Assembly: GCF_001434255.1 (NCBI RefSeq)
Contig: NZ_AZEY01000079.1
Coordinates: 11,625-50,281 of the forward strand
Source of the DNA: Lentilactobacillus diolivorans DSM 14421
Lineage (GTDB): Bacteria; Bacillota; Bacilli; Lactobacillales; Lactobacillaceae
Length of the DNA stretch: 38,657 bases
Direction of reading: 5' to 3'
The position numbers and the translations under genes are program-made. This document shows positions 7,447 through 16,526 of this stretch, in pieces (position 1 is the first letter of the stretch; each line of letters starts with the position of its first letter). Below the pieces are notes generated by a model. It did no database searches. It was not told the origin of the DNA and worked only from the letters and a program-made list of their open reading frames with translations.

Positions 7447-9066
7447 ATGAAACGATCATTATTATTGAGTCTTGGTATCCTAACGGCAGGAACACTGTTA
7501 TTGAGCGGCTGCGGTCAAAATAAGGCTGATAGCAATAAAAATAAAACATTCAAGACAACTGCACAAACGAATGTTATTACGGTTGATCCCAATCGGGCAA
7601 CAGACATTGGCAGTAATTTAGCAATTAATCAGGTTCTCGAAGGGCTGTATAAACAGAACAATCAGGGCAAGATTGTTCCCTCGATTGCAACAAAAATTGT
7701 GAAACCCACCAGTCATGGTACGGTTTACACGTTTAATTTAAGAAAAAATGCTAAATGGAATGACGGCAGTCGCGTAACTGCCCAGGATTTTGCAGCTTCC
7801 TTTAGACGACAAGTTGATCCCAAGACTAAATCACAACGGGCGCAGCATTTGGCAGATTTTGCTGGCTACCAACAGGTTTCGACTGGTAAGGCCCCAACTA
7901 GTCAACTAGGAGTTAAGGTACTTGGAAAATATAAATTACAGATTCGTTTGAGTCATGCCGTCCCATATTATAATTATGTGATTGCAACGCAGCTATATCC
8001 AATCAATCGAAAAGATTTGGCGAAGTGGGGCAGTCAGTATGGCCAAAATTCTGCTCATGCTTCGTCAGACGGTGCCTATGAAATTAAAAATTGGAATTCA
8101 TCATCCGATACTTGGAACCTTGTTAAAAATAAGGATTACTACAATGCTGGTAAGGTATCGATAAGAAAGATCAACTTCCAGGTTGTCAAAACACCGCAAA
8201 CTAGTTTGCAGTTGTTTAAATCCGGCGATCTCGATGAAACTCAAATTTCCGGCAGTTTAGTTTCAGATGCCAAAAGGCAATTTAAGAAGGAAGTCGTGGT
8301 TAATAAATATGGGCAGGTCGCCTTTATTCCATGGAACAACTATCACAAAACAACCCGGAATCTTAATCTAAGGCGGGCAATTAGTTACTCACTTGATCGC
8401 CAGTCGCTGGCCAAAAACGTGCTTAAGGATGGTTCAATTGCAGCCCAATCGGTTGTGCCGGAAGGTGAAGTTAAGGATGCCGGCGGCAAGGACTTTAATG
8501 CGGGTGTGACGCCTAAATTGGCGTATAATCTGACTAAGGCACGCCATTACTTTGCGTTGGCCCAGCAGCAGCTTGGTAAAAAGAAAATTAGTTTTCAATT
8601 ACTAACAGCAGACACCGACGCTTATAAGGCAGTTGCGGAGTATATTCAGGCCCAAGCTAAGAAGGTGTCACCTGATCTTAATGTGTCTGTTCGATCCATT
8701 CCGCTTGAACAGGAAATCTCTGATTTTACCAATCACAAGTTTGAAGCTGGCACACTTGGGTGGTCAACTGATTTTCCAGATCCCATTGATTATCTTAATT
8801 TGGCTGCCAAAGATGGGACAATTAACTTTACCGAATGGACTAACGCAAAGTATCAATCGTTAATTAATAAGATTAATGATACGGCTGATCAAAAGCCGGC
8901 GCAACGAGTTAAACTACAGCAACAAGCCGCTTCGTTATTGAACCAACTCCAGGGTGTAACGCCACTGTATCAGTATGCATCGGTTCATTTGCGAACAAAT
9001 AAGGTAACTGGTCTGGACTATCCATTGATTGGTTATCAAAAGTACGAGTATGCAAAGTGGAAATAA
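7447..9066 (+). CDS. oppA: Oligopeptide ABC transporter substrate-binding lipoprotein
   Basis: 539 residues, SBP_bac_5 family (OppA/MppA-like). The lipoprotein signal has lipobox LLSGC with Cys near residue 22. The body has the family hallmarks: VYTFNLRKNAKWNDGSRVTA near residue 100, LNLRRAISYSLDR near 315 and GWSTDFPDPIDYL near 438. The start is ATG 7447 with GGGAGGAA upstream. No permease or ATPase genes follow, so it must work with an Opp system encoded elsewhere. It is under T-box control, and no terminator is visible before the C26 hydrolase gene 98 bp downstream, so the two are probably cotranscribed. The gene name is by family only; the peptide ligand is unknown. Confidence 0.9.
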   Translation: MKRSLLLSLGILTAGTLLLSGCGQNKADSNKNKTFKTTAQTNVITVDPNRATDIGSNLAINQVLEGLYKQNNQGKIVPSIATKIVKPTSHGTVYTFNLRKNAKWNDGSRVTAQDFAASFRRQVDPKTKSQRAQHLADFAGYQQVSTGKAPTSQLGVKVLGKYKLQIRLSHAVPYYNYVIATQLYPINRKDLAKWGSQYGQNSAHASSDGAYEIKNWNSSSDTWNLVKNKDYYNAGKVSIRKINFQVVKTPQTSLQLFKSGDLDETQISGSLVSDAKRQFKKEVVVNKYGQVAFIPWNNYHKTTRNLNLRRAISYSLDRQSLAKNVLKDGSIAAQSVVPEGEVKDAGGKDFNAGVTPKLAYNLTKARHYFALAQQQLGKKKISFQLLTADTDAYKAVAEYIQAQAKKVSPDLNVSVRSIPLEQEISDFTNHKFEAGTLGWSTDFPDPIDYLNLAAKDGTINFTEWTNAKYQSLINKINDTADQKPAQRVKLQQQAASLLNQLQGVTPLYQYASVHLRTNKVTGLDYPLIGYQKYEYAKWK

Positions 9067-9164
9067 GCTGTTTAACTTGATTGCGGGTTATTCGTGTGAC
9101 AGGTTGGTGTAAATGAAACAAGAAGTTTTTGATAACGGGTGATATAAAAGGAGACTTTATCTTT

Positions 9165-9890
9165 ATGACAGTAAAAGTTGGTGTGGCAAGTAATCATTTG
9201 ATTCATCCAATTCCCCGGTTTGACGTTAATTTTGTTGATTATATTCAACGGGACTATATTGACGGACTTCGGCAGGCTGACGCTTTACCACTTGTCCTAC
9301 CGTTAGGTGATCCTAAAGACGCCAAAGCCTATATTGAGCAGGTTGATGCTTTAGTCCTATCTGGCGGCCAAGGTGTTACACCTGTGTTGTATGGGGATGA
9401 ACCCATTAAAGAAGTTGCTGAGACAGATATCTATCGTGATCAGTTTGAAATTGCGTTGGTTAAAGCCGCTGTCAAAGCTCACAAACCGGTACTAGGAATT
9501 TGCCGTGGCGAGCAAATTATTAACGTTGCCTTGGGTGGCACGCTTTTTCAAGATATCTATAAACAAATGGGCGCTGCTGGAAAGCATAATCAGTTTCCAA
9601 CTTCTTGGGAAATTCCAACGCAACATGTGACGACTACCGACGGTTCTTGGCTGAATCAAATTCTTGGTGAACGCTTTTTGGTTAATACCTTTCACCACCA
9701 GGCCATTCATCAATTGGGTGAGAATTTAAAGTCAGTTGCCGAAAGTGATGATCATGTTGTGGAGGCGATTGAGTCCCAGGACGGCAACATCATTGGGGTC
9801 CAATTTCATCCCGAAATGATGTTTAAAACCCATCCTGAGTTTGCAAAAGTTTTCGATTATTTTGTGGATCGGGTTCGGGCGGGAAGTTAA
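9165..9890 (+). CDS. Class I glutamine amidotransferase-like gamma-glutamyl hydrolase (peptidase C26)
   Basis: 241 residues from ATG 9165, chosen because AAAGGAGA lies at 9147-9154; the frame is also open from a TTG at 9129. The nucleophile Cys113 sits in GICRGEQIINVALGG. The catalytic His215 and Glu217 are in VQFHPEM. SGGQGVTP and the FHHQAIHQL segment fit the PuuD-like branch that cuts gamma-glutamyl amides such as gamma-glutamyl-GABA. It lies behind oppA with no visible terminator, so the T-box may control both. Inference: it removes gamma-glutamyl groups from imported peptides or amines. The true substrate is unknown. A paralogue with the same spacing of catalytic residues is at 15671-16408. 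Confidence 0.88.
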   Translation: MTVKVGVASNHLIHPIPRFDVNFVDYIQRDYIDGLRQADALPLVLPLGDPKDAKAYIEQVDALVLSGGQGVTPVLYGDEPIKEVAETDIYRDQFEIALVKAAVKAHKPVLGICRGEQIINVALGGTLFQDIYKQMGAAGKHNQFPTSWEIPTQHVTTTDGSWLNQILGERFLVNTFHHQAIHQLGENLKSVAESDDHVVEAIESQDGNIIGVQFHPEMMFKTHPEFAKVFDYFVDRVRAGS

Positions 9891-9940
9891 CCGCTTTTTG
9901 TATCAAGTTTCCATTTGGTAATGACCATGATTACAACACA

Positions 9941-9983
9941 AAACAAGGCCGGGACAAATTCATTTTGTCCCGGCCTTGTTTTG
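9941..9983. terminator. Bidirectional terminator between C26 hydrolase and DMT transporter
   Basis: AAACAAGGCCGGGACAAA pairs with TTTGTCCCGGCCTTGTTT around a short ATTCA loop. It lies between convergent genes and has T-rich sequence on both exits. The GGGACAA/TTGTCCC core resembles the terminator stem of the dispersed repeats near 18240 and 38570. Confidence 0.88.
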
Positions 9984-10049
9984 CTGTACCTAATATAAAA
10001 CCCGCTTAAGTTGTCGGTTTTTTGTACAAATAATTCAGAGACCTGTCAC

Positions 10050-10964
10050 CTATGAAATAGGGATGTTACTACTATGAACAGCAGCCCATGATTGAACAAA
10101 GACGGTACCAAGAATCAAGATAGCACCTGTTGTTTCAAAGAGTCCAAAGTGAGTACCTAAAAATGTAATTGACAGGAATGTTGCTGATAATGGTTCAAAG
10201 GAACCCAGTACACTGGCAGTTGTTGGTTGAATAAAAGTTAAGCTTTGTAGGAAGAACAAGTAAGCGAACATTGTGCCAAAAATCACCACAAAAGAGACGC
10301 CGCCATACGTTGACCATTTGAAAGGTGGCATATGATCCCAGATCCTATAAAATAGGCTGAAGGCCACCCCGCCAATCAGCATTGACCAGCCGACAATTGG
10401 AATCGACCCATAAGTTCGCAATAAGGTTCGTGGTAACATCGTGTAAAGGGATGCGCTAACAGCCGTCCCGAGACCCCAGAGAAAGCCTCCCATTGGAATG
10501 GTTAATGTTGTTAAACTACCATGGGTAACAAGTAGAATTGTTCCGGTGAGTGCCATTAAGAGAGAAAGAACATCAACTCTGCGGGGTAAGTGTTTGGTAC
10601 TTAATGCTAGATAAATAATAATTAATGCTGGTGATAGGAATTGTAAAATGGTTGCCGTGGCAGCGTTTCCCTCCTCGATTGCCTTAAAATATGTATATTG
10701 GGAAGCGGCCATCCCGATAAAACTGAAGAAAATAAGGTAGACTGCATCGTGAAAATGATGCCAGACGGCCAAATTTTGTTTGCGATCGGTGACCAGCCCA
10801 AAGAAAACTAATAAAATTCCTGAGATAAGCATTCGGACTGATACCAACCAATTTGAACTGATATTAACATCGGCGAACAAAAATTGGGCGGTTGTCCCAG
10901 AGATGCCCCATAGTAATGGCCCAAGGATGGCCAGACTAATTCCTTTAATTTTGGGGTTTTGCAT
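10050..10964 (-). CDS. EamA-family (DMT superfamily) membrane transporter
   Basis: 304 residues, about ten hydrophobic segments, arranged as two EamA halves. The first half contains the typical PLLWGISGTTAQF; the second contains QSLTFIQPTTASVLGSFEPL before the last helices. ATG 10964 has a clear GGAGG ribosome site. The gene lies 27 bp behind the DUF1801 gene and is probably cotranscribed with it. Family members export or import small metabolites, often amino acids or drugs; the substrate cannot be told here. Confidence 0.9.
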   Translation of the reverse strand: MQNPKIKGISLAILGPLLWGISGTTAQFLFADVNISSNWLVSVRMLISGILLVFFGLVTDRKQNLAVWHHFHDAVYLIFFSFIGMAASQYTYFKAIEEGNAATATILQFLSPALIIIYLALSTKHLPRRVDVLSLLMALTGTILLVTHGSLTTLTIPMGGFLWGLGTAVSASLYTMLPRTLLRTYGSIPIVGWSMLIGGVAFSLFYRIWDHMPPFKWSTYGGVSFVVIFGTMFAYLFFLQSLTFIQPTTASVLGSFEPLSATFLSITFLGTHFGLFETTGAILILGTVFVQSWAAVHSSNIPIS

Positions 10965-10991
10965 GATGGTTCCTCCATATAAACAACGGTT

Positions 10992-11339
10992 TTAAGAAAC
11001 AATTTTTAAGATATCATTAACAAGCGTCACGGGGACTGGCTGATTGAAGTCAATATTCAGCCGTTTTTGACCCGTTACATAACCCAACTGTTTAGCATGT
11101 TCAATGACATCATCAGTCAAGTCAGCAGAGATGGCTAAGCTTACGTGTGATTGATAGGCAGCAATGCTAATCTTTTTGTGATCAAAGATGTAAAACGGCT
11201 GCATGTAACTGATCTTTTCTTGGGCATCGGGAAAGGTATGCCGGATTATTTCTCTTAACTTGGTTAGAAGGGGTTGCGCATTTGGTGAAGCAGTTGAAAT
11301 GTAGTCGTCAGTATCCGTAACTTTTTGTTTTTTTGGCAA
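10992..11339 (-). CDS. DUF1801-domain protein (YdhG/CyaY-like fold)
   Basis: 115 residues from the TTG at 11339, which follows GGAGG by eight bases. The frame extends upstream to ATG 11363, but that lies at the predicted transcription start. The protein has the DUF1801 pattern: DDYIS, then LTKLREIIRHTFPDAQEKISY, FYIFDHKKISIAAY, and a C-terminal LNIDFNQPVPVTLVNDILK. Soluble, no signal peptide. Related proteins (YdhG) have been linked to intracellular iron handling, but function here is unproven. It is the first gene of a two-gene unit with the DMT transporter. Confidence 0.8.
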   Translation of the reverse strand: MPKKQKVTDTDDYISTASPNAQPLLTKLREIIRHTFPDAQEKISYMQPFYIFDHKKISIAAYQSHVSLAISADLTDDVIEHAKQLGYVTGQKRLNIDFNQPVPVTLVNDILKIVS

Positions 11340-11370
11340 ATTAGATTCCTCCAATAATATCATTGAAATT

Positions 11371-11398
11371 ATTATAGCGCTTTTCTTTTTATGACAAA
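11371..11398 (-). promoter_or_regulatory. Candidate promoter of DUF1801-DMT unit
   Basis: On the minus strand TATAAT (11376-11371) is preceded by TTTGTC with a 16-bp spacer. The predicted transcript starts near 11364, which supports the TTG start at 11339. Confidence 0.55.
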
Positions 11399-11438
11399 TG
11401 CAAAAAGAGTCGGGATAGGTCAGAAATGTCTTTTTTTA

Positions 11439-11491
11439 AAATAAATACTCCTGATATTCCGATTGTTTTGGAAAATCAGGAGCATTTATTT
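11439..11491 (-). terminator. Terminator after the fructosamine-kinase-like gene
   Basis: A 17-bp imperfect stem: AAATAAATGCTCCTGAT and ATCAGGAGTATTTATTT on the minus strand, around a 19-base loop. It lies about 85 bp past the end of the kinase-like gene and before the promoter of the next unit. Confidence 0.65.
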
Positions 11492-11575
11492 ATCTGATTC
11501 AGTTCTTATATTTTGTTTGGATATTGGTCATAGCAATAAAAAAGCCAAAGTAAACTTATCCTCTGATCACGATAG

Positions 11576-12425
11576 TTATTGCAAGGTTTGTAGGATTTGG
11601 ATAACACTATCTTGATAACCCGATCCAAATTGCGATAAATGAAACATCAAATAATATAGTTGGTAAAATGGGATGCGCTGTTCATAGCCCTTACTCAGTG
11701 GATATTCATCTTGATAACCTTTGTAAAAATCTTGATTAAACCCGCCAAAAACGTGAGTGATTCCCAAATCGAATTCGCGATCACCGTAGAAGACAGCGGG
11801 ATCGATTAAAACCGGGTTACCAGTTAAGTCAAACATAAAGTTACCTGACCATAAGTCACCATGAAGTAGGGATGGCGATGCTTGGTGAGTGGTCATTAAT
11901 TTCTTGAATCGTTTGATTGATCTTGCATACATATTTTCCATGTCGTGAGTCCATAAGTCCCGATTCTCAATAATTTTCTTTAAGTCGTTAAGCCGTTGAT
12001 CAATAAAAAAAGATTTCCAATCCGGCCGCCATTGATTATTGGCTGTGTAAGTTCCCATTGTAAAATCTTCTTCAAAACCAAATTGACGATTAGGACTTTT
12101 TCGTTTGTGGAGTTGAGCCAGCTGCTTTCCCAGCTTATATTGATCGCCTGATCTTTGGTGGTCGACATAGGATAATAACAGGTAGGCGTCATTTTCAAAT
12201 TCTCCCCAATCAAGCACTTTGGGAACGGAAACTGTTTCTGATAATAACCGCAAACCAGTGACCTCATGCTTGAAAAATTCCTTAGTGTTGTTAGATTGGA
12301 TGAGTAAAAAGTATTTTGTTTGATCAGCTTAAGAGCGCGTAGGCATCGTTAATGTCTCCACCACCGACGGATTGATAATCAATAACTTTATTAATTGGTA
12401 ATTGAGTAAATAAAGTTGGATTCAT
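11576..12425 (-). pseudogene. Fructosamine-3-kinase-family gene, broken by a frameshift
   Basis: The long intact part (12253 down to 11576) has the aminoglycoside/fructosamine kinase core: SLLHGDLWSGNFMF (catalytic Asp), VLIDPAVFYGDREFDL (metal-binding Asp) and PFYQLYYLMFHL at the end. It lacks about 55 N-terminal residues. Upstream, in another frame, an ATG at 12425 starts MNPTLFTQLPINKVIDYQSV, then GGGDINDAYAL, the normal family start with its Gly-rich nucleotide loop. This frame stops at TGA 12326-12324. The continuation ADQTKYFLLIQSNN follows in the downstream frame. One extra base near 12328-12333 (around CTTAAG) explains the break; restored length would be about 283 residues, normal for the family. 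Known role: phosphorylating ketosamines for deglycation. It may be a real mutation or a sequencing error. Confidence 0.85.
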
Positions 12426-12511
12426 TGATAGTCACTTCTTTCGTCACAAGGATAATCGTTCGCTTTCATTCTAACATTAAATGGCTTAAAGACAGAGGAG
12501 TAACCATTAAA

Positions 12512-12540
12512 CTGATGATCGTTGATTTACGGCTTATAAT
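12512..12540 (+). promoter_or_regulatory. Candidate promoter of the first gamma-glutamyl ligase pair
   Basis: A perfect TATAAT at 12535-12540. The region 17 bp upstream (CTGATG, 12512-12517) is a weak -35. The leader to the start codon is about 88 bases, with no terminator or riboswitch seen. Confidence 0.45.
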
Positions 12541-12634
12541 GATATTGCGGGACAAGTGATAAAGCCTTTGAAAAACAGCTCAAAGTGCGTTAGAGTTACG
12601 TTAACATTTTTTAAGATTATAGGGGGGATTACAT

Positions 12635-14020
12635 ATGCTATTTGATGAGATTGGGCAAATTATTTTTAATAACGAAATTGTTGCCAACGCAAGTGATTTT
12701 AATATGGGGATTGAAGTTGAAACAATTCGAATTGATTCAGCTGGTCGGTTAACGAATGAGCCATATCCCAAAGCGCTTGGAAATCAACGAAAAAATCATT
12801 TTATTAAGACGGATGTTTATCAAATTCAAAGTGAAGTCATCACGCCCACAGCACGAAAGTCATTAGATGCCATGCACTATTTGATGGCGTTAAATGATAC
12901 GTTGCGAAATGCTTTGGAACCAAATGAATTATTGTGGCCGCTAAGTATGCCACCAATCTTACCAAAGGATAAAAAGAGTATTCCCATTGCCAATGTCGAG
13001 CCGAAACAAAAAGCCTATTATGAAAAATGGATTGAGACCCGTAGCGATACTCAAGGAATTCCGGTTGGCGTGCATTTGAATGTCAGCATTAATGATGATG
13101 TCTTAAAAACAGTTTGGGAGTCGGAGAAGGATAAATTCGGATCGTATGCCGACTTTGTTAATTATATTTATATTAAAATCTCCCAAGGATTTGTTTATTA
13201 TCGGTGGTTGATTACGTATTTATTTGGTAATAGTCCAATTGCTGAAAAGAACTTTTTTGAGTCGGATCAAGATCAGCCACAACGGCCCGTTCGAAGTATT
13301 CGTTCTTCTAACTATGGGTTGACCTCGGATGTCAAAAAAGATTATCGATCAGTTAAGGATTATGTCAATAACTTGGAAACTAATATTAAAGAAGGCCATT
13401 TGTTTAGCGAGGCTGAATATCATGCTAGTGTCCGAATTAAATCTGTCCATGGTGATTTGACCAACATGGTTAAAAACGGGGCTGACTATATTGAATTGCG
13501 AATGCTGGACCTTGACCCAACGACTGCGCTAGGTGTGCGAACTTCCGCAATTCGCTTTTTCCGGATTCTATTAAGTTATTTCATGATGACACCAATGATG
13601 ACAACACCTGATAAAATTAATTTGAAGTTAGCTCAAGGAATTGCGATGAATGAAGTAGTTTCATTGGAAAGTCCAACTCAGCAAACGATTTATCATCACG
13701 AAGCGCAAACGTTTCTTGATCAATTGCAAATGTTTGGCGCTACGATCCAGTGGGGACCAGAGTATCAAGAAATATTGGATACCATGCAAGACCGGTTGGA
13801 TAATCCTAGATTAACACCGGCGGCAACGCTTTGTGATCATGAAGTGGATGGGTCTTTGATGTCGTATGGACTGGCAGTGGCAAATCGTTATCAGAATCGG
13901 GCTCATGAAAATCCTAATCCGTTTACGGGATTTGAGGAGAAACCTGATATGAATGCGGATGAGCTGCGACAACGGTTATTTGGTGTTATGGGGAAACCTG
14001 AAAATTACAAAGGACAGTGA
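12635..14020 (+). CDS. Glutamate-cysteine ligase family protein, paralogue 1
   Basis: 461 residues, ATP-dependent gamma-glutamyl ligase of the GshA-like family. GIEVETIRI holds Glu27; Asp60 and Glu67 sit in KTDVYQIQSEVITP. As I recall, the same positions carry metal-ligand acids in E. coli GshA. LLWPLSMPP (about 99-107), GVHLNVS (His147, Asn149), YLFGNSPIA, RSIRSS and YIELRMLDLDP follow in family order. There is no ATP-grasp glutathione synthetase domain, so this is not a GshF fusion. The start ATG 12635 has a GGGGGG ribosome site. The next paralogue begins six bases after the stop. Known: lactobacillus homologues of this type make gamma-glutamyl-cysteine and other gamma-glutamyl dipeptides. 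Substrate here is unknown; all catalytic residues I can check are present. Confidence 0.9.
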   Translation: MLFDEIGQIIFNNEIVANASDFNMGIEVETIRIDSAGRLTNEPYPKALGNQRKNHFIKTDVYQIQSEVITPTARKSLDAMHYLMALNDTLRNALEPNELLWPLSMPPILPKDKKSIPIANVEPKQKAYYEKWIETRSDTQGIPVGVHLNVSINDDVLKTVWESEKDKFGSYADFVNYIYIKISQGFVYYRWLITYLFGNSPIAEKNFFESDQDQPQRPVRSIRSSNYGLTSDVKKDYRSVKDYVNNLETNIKEGHLFSEAEYHASVRIKSVHGDLTNMVKNGADYIELRMLDLDPTTALGVRTSAIRFFRILLSYFMMTPMMTTPDKINLKLAQGIAMNEVVSLESPTQQTIYHHEAQTFLDQLQMFGATIQWGPEYQEILDTMQDRLDNPRLTPAATLCDHEVDGSLMSYGLAVANRYQNRAHENPNPFTGFEEKPDMNADELRQRLFGVMGKPENYKGQ

Positions 14021-14026
14021 TTCGCG

Positions 14027-15367
14027 ATGGCAGCAGCTGATAAGGGGTTGAATAAGCAACTAATTGCGGACTTGGTGAATGCCAAAGTTGGCCTTGAAGT
14101 GGAGACTCATCGAATTAATCATGATGGGCAAATAAGCCAGTTTGATTATCCGCATGATTTATTGGATCAAAAGCGGCACCACTTTATTAAAAATGATTTT
14201 TTACAAACTCAGTCTGAACTAATTACGCCACCCACGTTGTCGACTCAAAAGGGATTGCAATACCTGGGCGTCTACCATCAAGCCCTTCGTGGTGCGCTTG
14301 CGAGTGGCGAGCTTCTTTGGCCGTATAGCATGCCACCACATATGAAGGCTGATCATTCGGATATCAAAATTGCTGAGGTAGATTCTGATAGTTATGTTTA
14401 TCGCCAAAAAGTTGCTAAGATCAGAGATATTCAGCGAACATCTGAAACTGGCGTTCACGTCAACATTGGGTTAACCGGGGATGTGATTAACACCTTGCAA
14501 TCATTGAATCCCAGCGATTCGATTGATAATGTTTATTTGCAAGCCGCAGTTGGTTTTATGCAGTATCACTGGTTGCTGACCTATCTTTTTGGGGCGACAC
14601 CGTATGCCTTTAAAAACTATTTTTCCGAAAAGACCCATGAACCTGATCATCCAGTTCGTTCGATACGAAATTCGAATCTGGGATATGGTAATGGCTTTCT
14701 TTCGAGTTATCAAAGTGTCGCAGAATATGTCAAACAGATCCATGTGGCTGTTAATAAGCATCAAATTATTGCGGAGCGTGAGTATTACGGGACAGTTCGG
14801 TTAAAACAGAGCGATAAGGTTTCTGACTTGCTTTCCAAGGGAATTGCTTACATCGAGTTGCGAATATACGATTTGGATCCATTTGAACCGACTTTTGTTT
14901 CAGCTGATGCGATTGATCTGATTCGCTTAATGTTTGCCTACTTCATATCCCGAAATTCTTTTAATCTTAGGGTTGCTGATCAGGAAATTGCGGTTGCGGT
15001 TAAGAAAAATAACCAGGTTGCTTTGGAAAGTCCATTAGCGGTTACGCGCTATCAAACGGAAGCGATCACATTTATTGCGAGACTCAGCAAGTTTTGTCAG
15101 CATATTACGCTACCTTTCAACGCCGAACAGCTTTGCCTTAAAATGATTGAGCGAATTGAGAATCCATTAGTAACGCCAAGTGCGCGACTGGTTGAATGGG
15201 CAAAATCTGATCGAGGGGATTTATTTAACTTACTTTTGAAACTTGCCAAAGGATACCAAAATGATTTAGTTAATCGGCCGGTTATTGGGTTTGAATCGCG
15301 AACCAGGGAATCGCAAACTGAAATTTTAAATCAATTGCAGCAAGGGAAAAGTATTCTGATCAAATGA
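14027..15367 (+). CDS. Glutamate-cysteine ligase family protein, divergent paralogue 2
   Basis: 446 residues, same family but clearly diverged from the genes at 12635 and 16527. The N-terminus is unrelated in sequence and shorter. Conserved points: GLEVETHRI (Glu24), KNDFLQTQSELITPP (Asp57, Glu64), LLWPYSMPP, GVHVNIGL, YLFGATPYA, RSIRNS and YIELRIYDLDP. It differs in the insert between WP.SMPP and the HxN motif, and lacks the C-terminal ELRQRLFG-like tail of its neighbour. ATG 14027 lies six bases after the stop of paralogue 1, with a modest AAAGGA ribosome site, so the two are one operon and may be made together. Either a second substrate range or a heteromeric enzyme would explain the pairing. 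Confidence 0.87.
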   Translation: MAAADKGLNKQLIADLVNAKVGLEVETHRINHDGQISQFDYPHDLLDQKRHHFIKNDFLQTQSELITPPTLSTQKGLQYLGVYHQALRGALASGELLWPYSMPPHMKADHSDIKIAEVDSDSYVYRQKVAKIRDIQRTSETGVHVNIGLTGDVINTLQSLNPSDSIDNVYLQAAVGFMQYHWLLTYLFGATPYAFKNYFSEKTHEPDHPVRSIRNSNLGYGNGFLSSYQSVAEYVKQIHVAVNKHQIIAEREYYGTVRLKQSDKVSDLLSKGIAYIELRIYDLDPFEPTFVSADAIDLIRLMFAYFISRNSFNLRVADQEIAVAVKKNNQVALESPLAVTRYQTEAITFIARLSKFCQHITLPFNAEQLCLKMIERIENPLVTPSARLVEWAKSDRGDLFNLLLKLAKGYQNDLVNRPVIGFESRTRESQTEILNQLQQGKSILIK

Positions 15368-15570
15368 AACCATTTTGGATAATCTGCTTAAATGTTTAAA
15401 GCCCTCGTCACCATCATGCTTTTGGAGGGCAACAATCGAGTTGACACCAAGAAGAGATGGACAAAATAATGTTTTTCCAACCTACTGTTTTGGTTGAGAG
15501 ATTATCATAGTTAGAGGATTGATTCAGGTGGGTTCAGAATTACTTTAAAATCCGAGTAATTTTTAATAAA

Positions 15571-15632
15571 ATAAGCGGTCAAGACTAACATTCCTAATTT
15601 GGGAATATCAAGCTTGGCCGCTTATATTTTTT
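15571..15632. terminator. Terminator between the convergent ligase units
   Basis: ATAAGCGG (15571-15578) pairs with CCGCTTAT (15618-15625), helped by CAAG/CTTG inside, and a T run follows to 15632. A second, smaller hairpin GCCCTC/GAGGGC at 15401-15430 lies closer to the plus-strand gene but has no T tail. The 303-bp gap holds no gene I can support. Confidence 0.75.
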
Positions 15633-15670
15633 GAAAGTTAACAAACGATAATACATGGCTATTTGTTCTT

Positions 15671-16408
15671 CTATCGCGTTTTTTCAGCTACCTTTTGGCT
15701 TCTTTCAACAAAGTCCTTAAACAATTTTTTTGAATCTTCAAAATGTTTATAAATATTTTCCGGATGCCACTGAACTGCCAAAATCTGGTCATTATTGATG
15801 GATTCAACACTTTCAATAACTTGATCGTCTGCTCGAGCTGTTACTTTGAGGTATGGTGCGACATCTTTAACGGCTTGATGATGGCGTGAGTTAACGTAAG
15901 GCCGTTCACCAATTAATTGGTTTAGTCGGCTGGTTGGATCAACGGTAATGTGATGTGAAGGCATATTACCAGGTGCTTCCTGTGAATGTTTCAATGTCGC
16001 GTGAAGATCCTGCGAGAGATCTTGATATAACGTGCCGCCTAGTCCAACGTTAATTAACTGCATCCCGCGGCAAATGCCGAAAATAGCTTTCCCGGCTGTA
16101 ACGGATTGTTTTAACAGCTCAATTTCAAATAGGTCGCGTTTTAAGTAGGTCATTCCCAATTTCTGAAATGGTTCTTCGCCATAGAAGGTGGGATCAACAT
16201 CCGCCCCACCTAAGAAACAAACTCCGTCAAATAAGGTCATATAATCACGAACATCTTCGGGATTGACACTAGGAAAAATGACGGGGACCCCACCTGATTT
16301 AACGATTGCTTCAATGGCTGGTCGAGGAGCAAACGCAGCGTTTCGTTCATTAATAACGTTGGTAGCTTCGGCCAGTGTATCAGCAGGTAATGCGATTCTT
16401 GGGCGCAT
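15671..16408 (-). CDS. Class I glutamine amidotransferase-like gamma-glutamyl hydrolase (peptidase C26), second copy
   Basis: 245 residues. Nucleophile Cys113 in GICRGMQLINVGLGG, and His215 with Glu217 in VQWHPEN, the same spacing as in the copy at 9165-9890. FLGGADVDPTFYGEEP is the typical PuuD-like oxyanion-side motif, and the middle loop contains SRHHQAV. The start ATG 16408 has a strong GGGAGGGA ribosome site. It lies 118 bp behind a gamma-glutamyl ligase on the same strand and no terminator separates them, so they are probably cotranscribed. A weak internal promoter (TTGCCT, 18 bp, TACACT) may exist. Inference: ligase and hydrolase act on the same gamma-glutamyl compounds, in synthesis and turnover. 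Confidence 0.88.
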   Translation of the reverse strand: MRPRIALPADTLAEATNVINERNAAFAPRPAIEAIVKSGGVPVIFPSVNPEDVRDYMTLFDGVCFLGGADVDPTFYGEEPFQKLGMTYLKRDLFEIELLKQSVTAGKAIFGICRGMQLINVGLGGTLYQDLSQDLHATLKHSQEAPGNMPSHHITVDPTSRLNQLIGERPYVNSRHHQAVKDVAPYLKVTARADDQVIESVESINNDQILAVQWHPENIYKHFEDSKKLFKDFVERSQKVAEKTR

Positions 16409-16526
16409 AAAATCCCTCCCTGGATAAATTAATAATCTGAAAAACTTCTAATAAATCTACGCCCACTAGTGTACCTCAAACTAATTAAAAAAGGCAAAAT
16501 TTGACTTATTTAAAAAAGAATGTTAG

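Noticed and set aside
9129-9164. TTG at 9129 as start of the first C26 hydrolase
   Set aside because: A good ribosome site lies inside this extension, just before ATG 9165, and the family starts there.
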